Below are positions 1 through 11,389 of a stretch of DNA of 64,000 nucleotides, in pieces; within the stretch, counting starts at the first letter, position 1; every line of letters begins with the position of its first letter. Under the pieces are notes generated by a model. It was not told where the DNA came from and did no database searches. It worked only from the letters and a program-made list of their open reading frames with translations. This stretch comes from Pontederia crassipes. Lineage: Eukaryota; Streptophyta; Magnoliopsida; Commelinales; Pontederiaceae. A program made the position numbers and the translations under genes. The stretch covers positions 2,604,001 through 2,668,000 of the forward strand of contig JAUKPH010000018.1 in NCBI GenBank assembly GCA_030549335.1. The letters are read 5' to 3'.

Positions 1-913
1 GGCAACTTTCCTCCTTAGTGCAGTACTAACTGTTCGGATGCCATGGCCCTCAGATGCCGCCACTAGGCATTACAAGTTTGAGGTCTGTTAATGAGTTTTC
101 TACTTCCTGTTAAGCCATGCATGCACAATAAATTGTGTTTTGATCAAATAATTAATTAAGACTGAAATTGCTAAATAATTAATTACAATTCTCCAATGTA
201 TGCGGGATGCAGACAAGAATGTAGAATGTGACAAGACTCTGCAATACGAAGAGTATCGTGACGGTAAGTGGACAGTTCCGCGGTCCTAAGATTGTGGCGA
301 GAGAAAGTGACATGGTTGTAGTTCGGGTGGTGAACCGCGTTCAGAAGAACATCACAATTCACTGGTATCCATGACATGCATTGCTAGTCATATGATATGC
401 ATTCTGAAACTAAATTGAGTTTACCTGATATCCGTTGAACTATAATCTCATATATATGATAGACATTTAATTAGCTGGTAATTGATCTGCAACAGGCATG
501 GTGTGAGGCAGCTTAGGAGTGGATGGGCAGATGGGCCAGCATACATCACCCAGTGCCCAATCCAGTCATGACAGAGCTGCGTGTATAACTTCACCATAAC
601 AGGGCAGAGGGGCACACTGTGGTGGCACGCTCATCTCTCATGGCTGAGAGCCACCGTGCATGGACCCATCATCATCCTTCCGAAGCGTGGCGTTCCTTAC
701 CCATTCCCCAAACCCCATAAGGAAATCCCCATCATCTTCGGTAATATTTGGTGGCAATGATTGTACATTTAAATTGACAATGCAGAATAGAACTTAATCT
801 TAACCAGGCTGGAAGTGGAAGCTGTAAGAATCTCAGCTTAATTTGCTCTTCGTCCATCTGAACAGGAGGGTGGTTTAATGCTGACACAGAAGAAGCCGTG
901 ATTGCCCAGTCAC
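1..913 (+). pseudogene. Laccase pseudogene, 5' part (exons up to the copia insertion)
   Basis: Laccases are secreted copper oxidases that couple phenolic (monolignol) radicals in the cell wall. Exons recognisable by translation and GT/AG borders are: end of exon 1, up to 82 (tail of a hydrophobic leader, then HYKFE); exon 2, 213-364 (NVTRLC, GPKIVARE, ending in the first copper-site HW); exon 3, 496-740 (HGVRQLRSGW, then the WWHAH copper ligands); exon 4 from 866 (AEAVIAQS-like stretch), which stops at 913 where a copia LTR begins. The first codons lie outside the window. Two in-frame stops are seen: TAG at 222-224 (a Gln is usual here) and TGA at 569-571 (a Gly is usual here). The rest of the gene resumes at 8792. 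The family call is firm; the gene cannot make a normal enzyme. Confidence 0.9.
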
Positions 914-1231
914 TAATGGAACGTGGGCAACAAAGTCACTCTAATCAATCTTGTACAGAACGGTTTTGTTTTTTTCCATTCGTTCTTTTTTTTTTGTTTC
1001 CTTGTTTCGCGTAACAGTCATTGTAGCAGCGGTTATTACTGTAGCATATCGGCCTTGTATCGGTAGCTCCTACACAGTAACCTAACGCACGCCGACTATA
1101 TATACCCTCAGAAGGATGAGTTGTATTCAGTAGGAAAAATAGAAGAGAATAAGAATCAGCGGCTCTTCCCAGAAAACCTCTTCCCTTTCTTCTTCATGTC
1201 ATGTGTCCAATCACAAATTACTTCCTCAACA
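914..1231 (+). repeat. 5' LTR of Copia-1
   Basis: 318 bp, matching 8486-8791 over its whole length with small indels (for example extra bases near 1110-1130). It contains a likely TATA box (CTATATATA, about 1098) and ends CTCAACA directly before the primer-binding site. Confidence 0.93.
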
Positions 1232-1246
1232 TGGTATCAGAGCTCC
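1232..1246 (+). other. Primer-binding site of Copia-1
   Basis: TGGTATCAGAGCTCC follows the 5' LTR directly. It is the usual copia sequence complementary to the 3' end of initiator tRNA-Met, which primes minus-strand DNA synthesis. Confidence 0.9.
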
Positions 1247-1330
1247 ATGATGGATGTTTACAAACCTGCTAGAATAGAGGTTGGTTTGATCTAACCCTTC
1301 TTGCTATATCTAAATCCTGCTGGTTTGTGA

Positions 1331-2182
1331 TTGAGATTTAGTTTACTTTATTTGAGTCCATCTGATTCACCTGGTCTAATCATGATCCCTGAAATCCTGA
1401 TTGGTTCAGACAACTATGGTGACCGGAGCTATTCAATGTTTAATGCATTATTAGCCAAGAACAAATATGTTTTTATTGATGGTTCCTATACGATAGACAA
1501 AGTAGATGAATCTTTCCGTTTTCAGTGGAAGAGGTGCGATGCTCTTGTGTTGTCATGGATTAAAAGTACTACCACCAAAGGTTTAATTAGCAAGACATCC
1601 TTCTCACAAGGGGCTCATGTGCTTTGGGCAGATCTCAAAGAGAGATTTGAAAGGCATAATGCCATGAAAGTATATGCAATTCAGGGTGAAATCTATACTG
1701 CTGTTCAAGACTCCCTATCTGTATCTGAGTATTATACCAAACTAAGGAATTTGTGGGAAGAACTAAAGATTATGGTACCTGAAGTACCTGTTACAGATAC
1801 ATCAAAAGAGTATCATGAATATTTAGCACAACAAAATCTATATAAGTTCTTATTGGGCCTCAATGATGAATTTAATCAAGCTCGCACTCAGATTCTACTC
1901 ATGTTTCCTTTGCCCACAATCAATCAAGCCTACTCTATGCTGGTCGAGGAGGAACATCGGCACAAGAAGATTATAACACAAAGCTCTACTGATCAGCAGC
2001 TAGCATTTCAAGTGTCAAGGTCTAGACTTACAATTTGGAAACCTAAAAGGGATTACAATATTGTGTGTGAGTATTGCAAGAAAGTAGGCCACAACAAGTC
2101 ACAATGCTACAAAATTGTTGGATATCCTCCCAATTCCAGGTTCAACAAATTTAGGAATCAAGGCATTACAAACAGTCCGTAA
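1331..2182 (+). CDS. Copia-1 gag (capsid/nucleocapsid) remnant
   Basis: A 283-residue open frame. The first 60 residues carry the copia gag opening (a motif like GSDNYGDRSYSMFNALLAKN, in which a Trp is usual before SYSM). The middle has the UBN2-type gag domain (LWADLKERFE, SEYYTKLRNLWEEL). Near residues 247-260 there is a complete CX2CX4HX4C zinc knuckle (CEYCKKVGHNKSQC) for RNA binding. Gag would package the element RNA in cytoplasmic particles. The start at 1331 is the first ATG of the frame; the ATG at 1382 fits the family start better. The frame ends at a stop at 2180-2182, just before the protease region, where copia elements normally read through as one polyprotein. Confidence 0.85.
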   Translation: MRFSLLYLSPSDSPGLIMIPEILIGSDNYGDRSYSMFNALLAKNKYVFIDGSYTIDKVDESFRFQWKRCDALVLSWIKSTTTKGLISKTSFSQGAHVLWADLKERFERHNAMKVYAIQGEIYTAVQDSLSVSEYYTKLRNLWEELKIMVPEVPVTDTSKEYHEYLAQQNLYKFLLGLNDEFNQARTQILLMFPLPTINQAYSMLVEEEHRHKKIITQSSTDQQLAFQVSRSRLTIWKPKRDYNIVCEYCKKVGHNKSQCYKIVGYPPNSRFNKFRNQGITNSP

Positions 2183-2197
2183 GTTTCAAATGTCATA

Positions 2198-5100
2198 GTG
2201 CAAGAAATAGATCCAACAGATAATGCAGAAGCATTGAAGAAAGCACCAATGATTTCTGAAGATCAATACAACAAAATCTTACAACTTCTAAATAATGTTC
2301 AGGTTTTAGAAAATTCAGAACATGTAGTAAACATGGCAGGTATGAAAAATACACTTACTGAAATTAATAGTAATTCTTCATGGATTATGGACATTGGTGC
2401 TTCAAATCACATGACATCTCATATAGAATGGCTAACAGATTTAAGGAAGTTGTCACAGAATAGTAATGTTTCTTTACCCAATGGAAATACCTCTGCAGTT
2501 ATACATATTGGCAATTATGTTCTTAGCAATGGTGATTGTTTATATATTGTTCTTTATGTGCCAGATTTCAAGTTCAATTTAATTTTAGTGGCCCAATTAC
2601 TTATAGATCTTAGTTGTTCAGCCACATTCAATCTGAAATCTTGTTTCATCCAGGGACTACACAGTGGATGGGTGAACCAGATTGGTGATAGACGAGATGG
2701 TCTTTACTACCTAAGGAAGGAGCTCTAGAGGGAACGCACACAGTTAGTTTTTTACTCAAGTAATGCAGTCAGCAGAGGTCATAGTCAGAAGATTTGGCAT
2801 CTTCGACTAGGCCATTTACCTATAGATAGGTTTTAATATATCAGTCCTCTTAAATCCTGTAAAGACAAAGTTTTTTTAAATTGTGATATATGTCCTCTGA
2901 CTAGAGAAACTCAACTTCCTTATAATACACACAATGTTTCTTGACATGTTATTGCATTTATGGAATTAGTTCATCTTGATACATGGGGTCCTTTTAAGAC
3001 ACCCACATATAATGGGTATAGCTACTTTATTACCATAGTCGATGATTACAACATATTGACATGGATTTATCTTGTGAAGACCAAGGCTGAAAGTACTCTT
3101 ATACTACAAAATTTTCTTAACATGGCAGAAAGACAATTTGACACGAAGATTAAAACAATCAGGACAGATAATGGATCAAAGTTCTTGAATAAAGGCTATA
3201 GTGAACTATTATTCTCCAAAGGAATTATCCATCAAACTTCCTGCATTATACACCTCAACAGAATGACAAGGTGGAAAGAAAACATAGACACATCCTGGAA
3301 ATAGCTCGTTCTCTGATGTTTCAATCCAACTTGCTACTAAAATACTAGGGAGAGAGTGTCAAAATAGCAATACATATCATAAATAGAATATCTCTCAAAG
3401 TGTTGGGCAATATGTCACCATATGAAAAAGCTTTTAAAAAAAACAGACTTGACACACCTAAAGGTGTTTGGGTGCTTATGCTTTGCAACTAACAAAATTA
3501 TCTCAAGGAAGTTTGACAAAAGGGCAATGGAATGTGCCTTTATAGGCTACTCAACAACACAAAAGGGGTATAAATTGCTTGAGTTACAGTCAGGGAAAAT
3601 TTATATGAGCAGAGATGTCCAATTTCACGAACACAGATTTCCTTTTGTTAAAGGCTCAACAAGACAGCACAGTGAAAAACCCCTTCAGAATACAAAATGA
3701 GAATATTTCTCCAATTGATGATATAGCTGAGCAGAGTCTACATTTTCTATCAACCTCACAAGAAAATTCTCCCATAACAGATGAATTGGATGGCCAAGAT
3801 AACTTCATAGATTCATATCATAATCATTCATCAAATCTAGAAGCTACTAGGATGCTAGATATAGTAATGCTAGATGAATCATCAAATTCAGAAAATATTG
3901 CAGTATCAAATGCACAAAATAGTGATCATTTAGAAGAACAAGCTATCACTTCTACCATCAGATCAAGAAGATTCACCAAAGCACCAACATGGATGAAAGA
4001 TTATATTGTGGGTAATCAAGCCTCATCATGCAAGTGTTCATACCCAATTGCTAACCACTTGTCTTACAAAGCCTGTTCTGCAAGCTGTAAAGCCTTCCTA
4101 ATAGAACTTTCAAGAGTATTTGAGCCATATACATATCAAGGGCCATGTCTGATCCAAAGTGGATCGAGGCTATGGAAGAAGAATTAAAGGCTTTAGAAAG
4201 AAATAAAACCTAGATAATCATTGATCTACCACCAGGAAAGAGAGTTGTCAGGTGCAAATGGGTATATAAGGTAAAATTGATGGGAAAGTGGACAAATATA
4301 AAGCTAGATTAGTAGCAAAATGATACACACAAAAGGAGGGAATTGACTTCAAGGAAACCTTTTCACCTGTGGTCAAACATGTAACCATTAAAGCTTTACT
4401 GACAGTTGCTGCACAGAATCAATGGACTCTATTGCATTGGGATGTGAACAACGCAATCCTAAATGGCGACCTTTATGAAGAAGTATATATGAAGGTTCGA
4501 GATGGTTATTCTTTCTAGGGGAGGACTCAAGGAAAAGCGTGCAAATTGTTAAAATCCTTCTATGGATTAAAACAAACCTCTAGACATTGAACTTTATAGG
4601 AATTCTTCTTAACTCAAGTTTCACTCAAAGTAAGAATGATTATACACTCTTTACAAAATCAGGGGGCAATGCTTTTATAGCACTTTTGGTGTATGTAGAC
4701 GACATTCTTGTAGTAGGGAATGATCCCACCTTAATTGCATTAGCTAAGAATGGTCTTGAAAGACAAATCAAGATCAAGGATCTGGGCAGAGTGAAATATT
4801 TCTTGGGCATGGAAGTGTTGAGATCTACAAATGGCATATACTTAACACAAAGGAAGTATGTCATGAATCTACATTCAGATTATGGATTCATAGGATCAAA
4901 ACCAACATCTACACCCTTAGAACATAATGTCAAATATACAACACATGAATATGACTTGAATATTGGAAATCACGAGAACCAGCTACTCAGCAATGTTGAT
5001 GGTTTTCAAAGACTCATTGGTAGATTGATATACCTGACTCATTCTAGAGCTGACATTACTTTTGCAGTGAGGCACCTAAGTCAATTCATGCACCGTCCTA

Positions 5101-5503
5101 AACAATCTCATTTGAATGGTGCACTTAGGATCCTGCGATACCTCAAGGACTCTCCTGGACGTGGATTGCTTTTCTCAACAGTAAAGGATATCAATATGAG
5201 TGTGCATTGTGATGTTGATTGGGCTTCCTACTTTTTTTCTCGCATTCTGCATCAAAATAGGAAATTCTGCATCAAAATAGGAAATTCTCTGGTGTCCTGG
5301 AAATCAAAAAAATAGGATATGGTCTCAAGATCTTCTGCCGAATCCGAGTACCGTAGCATTGCACTGGCAGTTGTAGAAGTCATGTGGCTTGATAGATTAT
5401 TCTTGGAGCTTGGTTTACCTCTGCAGAAACCTATCAAAATTTTTAGTGACAGCAGAGCTACAATACAAATCCCAGAGAATCCAATTTTTCATGAGCGGAC
5501 TAA
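2198..5503 (+). pseudogene. Copia-1 pol remnant: protease, integrase, RT, 5' part of RNase H
   Basis: Broken open stretches in the copia order. Protease: 2198-2728, with WIMDIGASNHMTSH, where the usual D-S/T-G active site reads D-I-G. A GAG-pre-integrase region with IWHLRLGHL is near 2790. Integrase: 2960-3304, with LVHLDTWGP, IVDDY and IRTDNGSKF, then a frameshift. Integrase C-terminus: 3422-3700 (LKVFGCLCFA, FIGYS). Reverse transcriptase: about 4170-5110, with the YVDDILV catalytic motif near 4692 intact, but stops at several places (for example in the segment KARLVAK at about 4320). RNase H begins near 5190 and includes SRSSAESEYRS; a 20-bp unit is duplicated in tandem at about 5246-5286. 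Coding breaks off at 5503, where a foreign insertion starts. Confidence 0.88.
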
Positions 5504-8293
5504 TGATAGTGATATTTGGATGTTTGAGTGATAACTTGCTAAAATTAAAGAAAGGGTCAATTTTTCATTATTTTTGGTCTCCCAACTCACTAGCTGCAAG
5601 TGCACAGGTAAGTTGTAGTAGACTCAGGTTGTCGTATCCACAAGAATTTGAAGTCTAAGTCACCCTAAAATAATCTAGATTAGTTCTACTCTAATGGCTA
5701 AAAACAAATTTTTGATGGGAAGTGAAAACAGATTTTTAACAAATGCAGAATGATAACAGGTTTTAGGGTTTTGGAAATTTTTGTAAAACTGAATTATAAA
5801 TGCTAGATTAATGGCTAGAAAGGTTCAACTATCAATGATGAAGGTTCTCCTAGGAGTTGGGGTTCATTTAAGTTAATTATGGATGGTTTGGATCAAGTTA
5901 TCATTGAAATTTCAAATCTGATTCAACTTGAAATCTAGCTGCTCTCACAACTCAATTGGCCTTTAACTAAGCAACATATTATCATATAATTATTAGTTAG
6001 GTTGAATCAGAAGAGGATCCTCACTGAAAATCAAGTTATCACTAAGCTCAAATGAAACTCATTGCTGATTTTTATAATTCAAAAAAATCTGAAGTGATAA
6101 CTTATAATTGCAATCATAAAGTAGTGAAGTCACTTCAATTAGTTAAACCAAGATGAAATCTATCCAATAATAGAGATTGTGCTCCTTGATTCATCTCTGA
6201 ATTCTAAGAGAATTTAAAATCAACCTCTCGGTTGCAAAAGAAAATGAAATTCACACAAAACTCTAATTGATTGGGGTTAGAAGACATTCAATCTTAAATG
6301 GGGAATTCAGTGATTATCCAATGCTCCTTGGGTCATCTCTGACTCTCAAGAATGACCTGAAAACTACCTCTCAATAGTGGATTAAAACGAGGCTTAACAA
6401 TGGAAATCAGAATTCAAATGAAATTGGAAAACAGAATTCTGCAATTCAGAAAAAATCAGCAACAAGACCCTTAGAATTCAGGCTTGCCAAATGCCTCATG
6501 ATCCATCTCTGGACTGCAAGAGATTCTCAGAGTACACCTCTCGGTGATTTGATGAAGTAAGGATGCTCACTTGGCAAATCAGATTCCAACCAAAAAAATC
6601 AGAAGAATAGATTTCTGAAATAAATTCAGAAATCAGATTTGGGGAAAAACAGATTTGAATCTTAAGTTGTCAAACATCTTGATTCATTTCTGAATAAGAT
6701 TAGGGTAAATATTAGCCTTTCAGCTATTCAATTAATCCAATCCTTAATGACAAACAGATTCAACAATTCAAAAATCAGGTTTAGGAAATTCAGAAAACCA
6801 AAAACCAAGAAATCGAAATTTCAAAAATCAGAACTTTCAATTAAATTGGAATTCAGAACTTGACATTGATTTCTAATTCATTTCTGAACTAGGGATAGAT
6901 CAAATGATAACTTCTCAGTTATAGATTACAATGAGATCTAACAATGGCAAGAACTAATTCTAAACAATTCTGAAATCTAAAAATCAGCAATGATTCAGTG
7001 CAGGAATTAATTCAATCCATTTTCATCCATAACCTAGATTACTATCATATCCTAGAAGAAATGGAGTTTAGCTCCTCATATTTACAAACTCAGATACAAA
7101 ATGGAATGAAAAACTGGTACGAATCATCCTTGATTGAAGCTCTCGACCAGCAACTTCAGCAGGTAGCAACCAATCCAGCAGCATCTCCTCCTTGCTCCAA
7201 ACCCTGAATGACCAACCCCTCTCTCTCCTCCAAAAATTCCCTCTTTTTTATCACTCATGTCCACCCTTGGATCAGCATCAGAATGTTCTTCCAAACCCTG
7301 ATTAAGCCACATGTCCCAGCTCTGAATTCTCACCTGCAGATTCCTTTTTGTGCAGAAAAAAGTAGATGGTCCCCCCCTACTTTTTTCACTTTTTGGTCAT
7401 CTTTCTCCCTGCTACAAATCTCAAAACAGCAAGCATCAAAGCTCTTGAATGGTATTTTGACAAATAAAGATTAGAATAATGATATTAGCTAGCTCAAACA
7501 TCAGATGGGAATTGGTGTTATGCAAGATTGGAAATCTATATGAAAACTTTATGGTTTTGGACCCGGAAATGATAACTTGGCACCAATCATGGAATTTATC
7601 CAAATGCAAGTGATTCAAGGCATTAGAAGCATCAAATGGACTAGCGTAACAAGTGAGTGCAGTCAGAAATCAAATATGAATAAGATTTCATCGGAGTGAT
7701 AACTTGGGTGTAAAAAATGATAACTTATATGACTTAAAAATGATAACTTATGATAACTTGAGTTGTGGTTATCCAAATGTGATGAAATTTGACCAGCAAT
7801 GAGTTAAAACATTAACAAGATGATTGCTCAAGCCTTTTGTGCAGAATTAATGGTTTTGCATGTCGAAATGACAGAATTGTCCTTTAACGATAACTTGACA
7901 AAGGAAAAATGATAACTTGTTCAAATGGACTTAAAACTTTGCACAAGTTGAGATGTGACCATCCAAATATGATTTATACATGATAATAATGGATTTAGGA
8001 TAGAAAATTATTGAAAGTCAGTTCACTCAAAATAATGATAACTTGACATATATAAATGATAACTTGTTCTCAAAATGATAACTTGGCATAAAATTTAAAT
8101 ATTAATGGATTTTGACATTTCAGAACCTCTATGCTCATAAAATTAAATATAAAATAAGAAATATCAACTAGTTATCACAATGTAATTGTATGCATTCCAA
8201 GTATAATTGGTTCAAAGATAGGCAAAAGTGGGACTCATACGAATGAAATGTATCTAAAATGGGCTAGAAACTTATAGTGATCAGCTAGTGATC
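5504..8293. mobile_element. Unclassified 2.79-kb repeat-structured insertion inside Copia-1
   Basis: The copia RNase H frame stops at 5503 and resumes at 8299 in the same codon context, with ACTAA at 5499-5503 and again at 8294-8298, a probable 5-bp target duplication. The inserted DNA begins TGATAGTGAT and ends TAGTGATCA. I see no LTRs, no long terminal inverted repeats, no poly(A), and no convincing gene; the open frames at 6998-7207 and 7208-7474 resemble nothing I know. Near its left end is a segment (about 5590-5650) with GCAAGTGCACAGG and a CGTATCCACAAG-like run, a pattern I associate with common plant repeats that I cannot name. Between about 6180 and 6930 a degenerate unit built on TCATCTCTGA and an ACCTCTC-like sequence recurs five times, 140-195 bp apart. 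From 7690 a different motif array follows. A non-autonomous element is the best description. Confidence 0.75.
7690..8090. repeat. Dispersed ATGATAACTT motif array
   Basis: The 9-10 bp motif TGATAACTT, mostly followed by G or A, occurs more than ten times within about 400 bp at uneven spacing. It is also seen singly near 5527, 6904 and 7570 in the same insertion. Nothing coding accompanies it. Confidence 0.75.
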
Positions 8294-8298
8294 AACTA

Positions 8299-8485
8299 AA
8301 CATGTGAATGTTGATTGTTATTTCGCGCGGAAAAAAACAGCAACAAATTTATCACCTTGCACTACATTCCTACTTCAGAACAGATTGTTGACCTATTAAC
8401 CAAAGCTCTCTCGTCATGTCAACACAACTATCTATTGCGTAAGTTGGATTTCTTAAGTCTTCTTCGCCCCCAACTTGAGGGGGAG
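8299..8485 (+). pseudogene. Copia-1 RNase H C-terminus and polypurine tract
   Basis: Translation resumes after the insertion with a VDCYFARKK-like stretch, then after a one-base frame change reads YIPTSEQIVDLLTKALS and YLLRKLDFLSL, the standard C-terminal end of copia polyproteins. The purine-rich tract GAGGGGGAG just before 8486 would prime plus-strand synthesis. Confidence 0.88.
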
Positions 8486-8791
8486 TAATGGAACGTGAGC
8501 AACAAAGTCACTCTAATTAATCTTGTACAGGACGGTTTTTTTTTTTTCCATTCATTCTTTTTCTTATTCCCTGTTCGCATAACAGTCGTTGGCTGCTTTT
8601 GTAGCAACGGTTATTACTATAACATATCAGCCTTGTATCGATAGCTCCTACATAGCCATCCTAACGCACGCCGACTATATATACCCTCCATAGGAAAATT
8701 AGAAGAGAATAAGAATATGTGGCTCTTCCCAAAAAACCTCTTCCCTTTCTTCTTCGTATCATGTGTCCAATCACATATTACTTCCTCAACA
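8486..8791 (+). repeat. 3' LTR of Copia-1
   Basis: 306 bp, colinear with 914-1231. It is followed by the second GTCAC copy (8792-8796), after which laccase coding sequence resumes. Confidence 0.93.
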
Positions 8792-10141
8792 GTCACTTTG
8801 GACAGGAACATGCCCAAATGTCTCTGATGCTTACACCATTAATGGACTCCCTGGTCCTCTATACAACTGCTCGATCAAAGGTAATGTATTTTCAATCTGC
8901 AGCGATGCAAAAAATGGTTCGAGTTAGTTGATTTTAATATGTAACATTAGTGGCATCATGCATGCAGATACGTTTAGGCTCCAGATGAAGCCTGGAAGAA
9001 CGTACCTCCTCCGGCTGATCAACGCTGCGCTCAATGACGAGCTCTTCTTCATTATCGCGAACCACACCCTCACTGTCATTGGCACCGATGCGAGCTACGC
9101 AAAGCCGCTCGACACGGACGTCGTCCTCATCACGCTCGGCCAAACCACCGACGTCATGCTCCACACCAAGCCGGCCTTCCAAAATGCCACTTCGTCATGG
9201 CGGCGAGGCCTTATGCCATCGGCCAGGGTACGTTCGAAACACCACCACCGAAGGCTTTCTCCAGTACGAAAACTCCAACGGCAGCATCAAGAAGCTGCCG
9301 CTCTTCAGACCATCTCTCCCTGTTCTCAACGGCACCGCCTACGCCACGAACTTCACCATCAGCCTCCGTAGCCTGGCGAGCGTGCAGTACCCGGCCGACG
9401 TGCCGCAGGAGGTCAACAGGCGAATCTACTTCACCATCGGCCTTGGCACGTGCCCCTGCCCCAAGGGGAAAACCTGCCAGGGCCCCAACGGCACCAAGTT
9501 CGCGGCGTCCGTGAACAACATATCCTTCGTCCTGCCCACCACCTCCCTGCTCGAGGCTCAATACACCGGGATGACCAATGGAGTGTACACCACGGACTTC
9601 CCTAGGGAGCAGCCGCACCCGTTCAACTACACCGGGATGCCGCCCAACAACACATTCGTCACCAACGGCGCCAAGGTGGTGGTGCTGCCGTTCAACGCCA
9701 GCGTCGAGCTGGTGCTGCAAGACACAAGCATCCTGGGTGCAGAGAACCACCCGTTGCACCTACATGGCTACAACTTCTTCGTGGTCGGACAGGGCTTCGG
9801 GAACGACGACCCCGTGAATGATCCACGCGGCTTCAACCTTGTCGACCCACTGGAGAGGAATACCATCAGAGTTCCTGCTGGCGGCTGGGTGGCCGTCCGC
9901 TTCCGAGCCGACAACCCAGGTATGATTCATTAGCATTGCTTTTGATCGCTCGCATGCATCTTGCGTTGACTATTTTTTACAAAGTATGACTCCTCGTTGA
10001 CCCTCGTGTTTGTGTGCATGGACTGTAACAGGCGTGTGGTTTATCACTGCCACATCGAGGTCCACCTGAGTTGGGGCGAACGACGGCGAACTGCCGAGCC
10101 AGACGCTGCCGTCACCGCCGACCGATCTGTCGAAGTATTAA
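8792..10141 (+). pseudogene. Laccase pseudogene, 3' part
   Basis: Exon 4 resumes at 8797 (or 8792 counting the duplicated GTCAC) with a [20 protein letters not shown]-type stretch and ends at 8880 before GT. Exon 5 is 8968-9919, a large GC-rich exon with [31 protein letters not shown], and the copper-ligand motif HPLHLHG near 9752. Exon 6 is 10032-10141, with HCHIEVHLSWG and a final SKY before TAA. Lesions seen: a one-base loss near 9191 and another near 9237, which move the frame 0-2-1; a one-base loss before HCH in exon 6; and about 24 bp missing after WG. These add to the two stops in the 5' part, so the copy had decayed in several ways. Apart from these lesions the copper ligands are preserved. 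No intact reading is possible. Confidence 0.92.
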
Positions 10142-11389
10142 CTACTAATAATTTGAGCTTTGCTTCCGGTTTTAATCTTCTATTCTTCCGAGTCTTCATG
10201 CATGTTTTGGATCGAGTCTTGGGCGTGTGACAACTGATACAAATCATGAAGACACTAATTGACTTTCCTTTGCGGTTTCTTTTTTTGTGCTTTTTTTAGG
10301 TTTACGCCCAAGTAATAAATTCTCAAAGTTCAATTTGTTTTGTACCACCTTTGATTTCTACCATCAATGCAAGTATATTTTTGTTGTGCTGTACAACAAT
10401 TGCTCTATTGCTTGCAATTTTAGATTGGAAGAAAGACTGTACAATAATTGGATCTTTGCTTAGTTATAATTTTGAATTTAAACTGATTAAATTAGGTTGT
10501 CAATTCAAAGAGTTTGTAGGCAAATCCACCCACTAAATTAAAACTTGATATGGAACTTAATCCAAGTACTTTGTTAGTTACCTCTCGGCAAATCAGTGAC
10601 CGAAGGAGAAAGTAGAGAAAAATAAATAGATACAAAAGAATACAAAAATGGTGAGAGGAGTTGTGCCTTTCCCAAACCTCTTGGGCGTTTGATCCACGAT
10701 TGACGCCCGATTCGAAAAAGTGTGGTTTAGATGGAAAAAAAAAGAAAAAAAAAACATTGTTTCAGAGTTAAGGATTGGCCGCTTCTAGGTCGCTTGCCTC
10801 CTTCGATCTTAGTCGTTGTCGTGCCCCTTTTCCCACAAGACATCTCCGGAGAGGTGTTGATAAATACAAATAGAAATAAATTAAATACTAATGGATGAAA
10901 TAGATTTAATAACATTTTTGTGTTGATAAATCATCATGAATTTAAATAAGCAAATAATTAATTATATGAGTTACTTTTCATTCGATGTGATATTAGAATG
11001 AGAAGATACATAAAAATAAATGGAAAAAAAAACAAAAAAAAAATCAATGCCTCAAGGAGTCTCTAGTCTATTTATCAAAGTGCCATCAATCCTTAGAGAA
11101 AAAAAAACAATAAACGAGCAAAGAATGCAATACTATTTGTTAACGAGTTTAATGAGTATGTAGAGCAATAATTAATTTAATTATTGTAATTCATGATTAA
11201 TTAACAATATACTTATTATATGGAATAATAGATATATTTATATAAAGCTATTTGATAATAAAAAAAATGTACATCTATGGCTAAATGAATTATAATTGTT
11301 GAATTTATCATATTCGTTAAAATGGCTTGAACACGATTAAGGAAAAATCAAATGATCATGATCTTAATGAAATTCACTATTTAACTAAT
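10142..11389. other. AT-rich intergenic DNA 3' of laccase
   Basis: Laccase 3' flank followed by AT-rich sequence. No gene, LTR or inverted-repeat element recognised. Confidence 0.6.

Larger units (their letters stand above)
914..8791 (+). mobile_element. Ty1/copia LTR retrotransposon (Copia-1) inserted in a laccase exon
   Basis: Two LTRs (914-1231 and 8486-8791) bracket remains of gag, protease, integrase, reverse transcriptase and RNase H in the copia order. The 5-bp direct duplication GTCAC stands at 909-913 and 8792-8796, so both borders are exact. A primer-binding site like initiator tRNA-Met follows the 5' LTR, and a purine tract (8473-8485) precedes the 3' LTR. Pol is broken by stops and frameshifts, and a 2.79-kb foreign insertion sits in the RNase H, so the element is dead. 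Without that insertion it would be about 5.1 kb, a usual copia size. The LTRs start TAATGG and end CAACA rather than the canonical TG at the 5' edge. Confidence 0.95.

Noticed and set aside
183-377. Open frame on - of 64 codons
   Set aside because: It is antisense to a laccase exon on +, which has splice sites and family motifs.
9211-9759. Open frame on - of 182 codons
   Set aside because: It is the antisense shadow of the GC-rich laccase exon.
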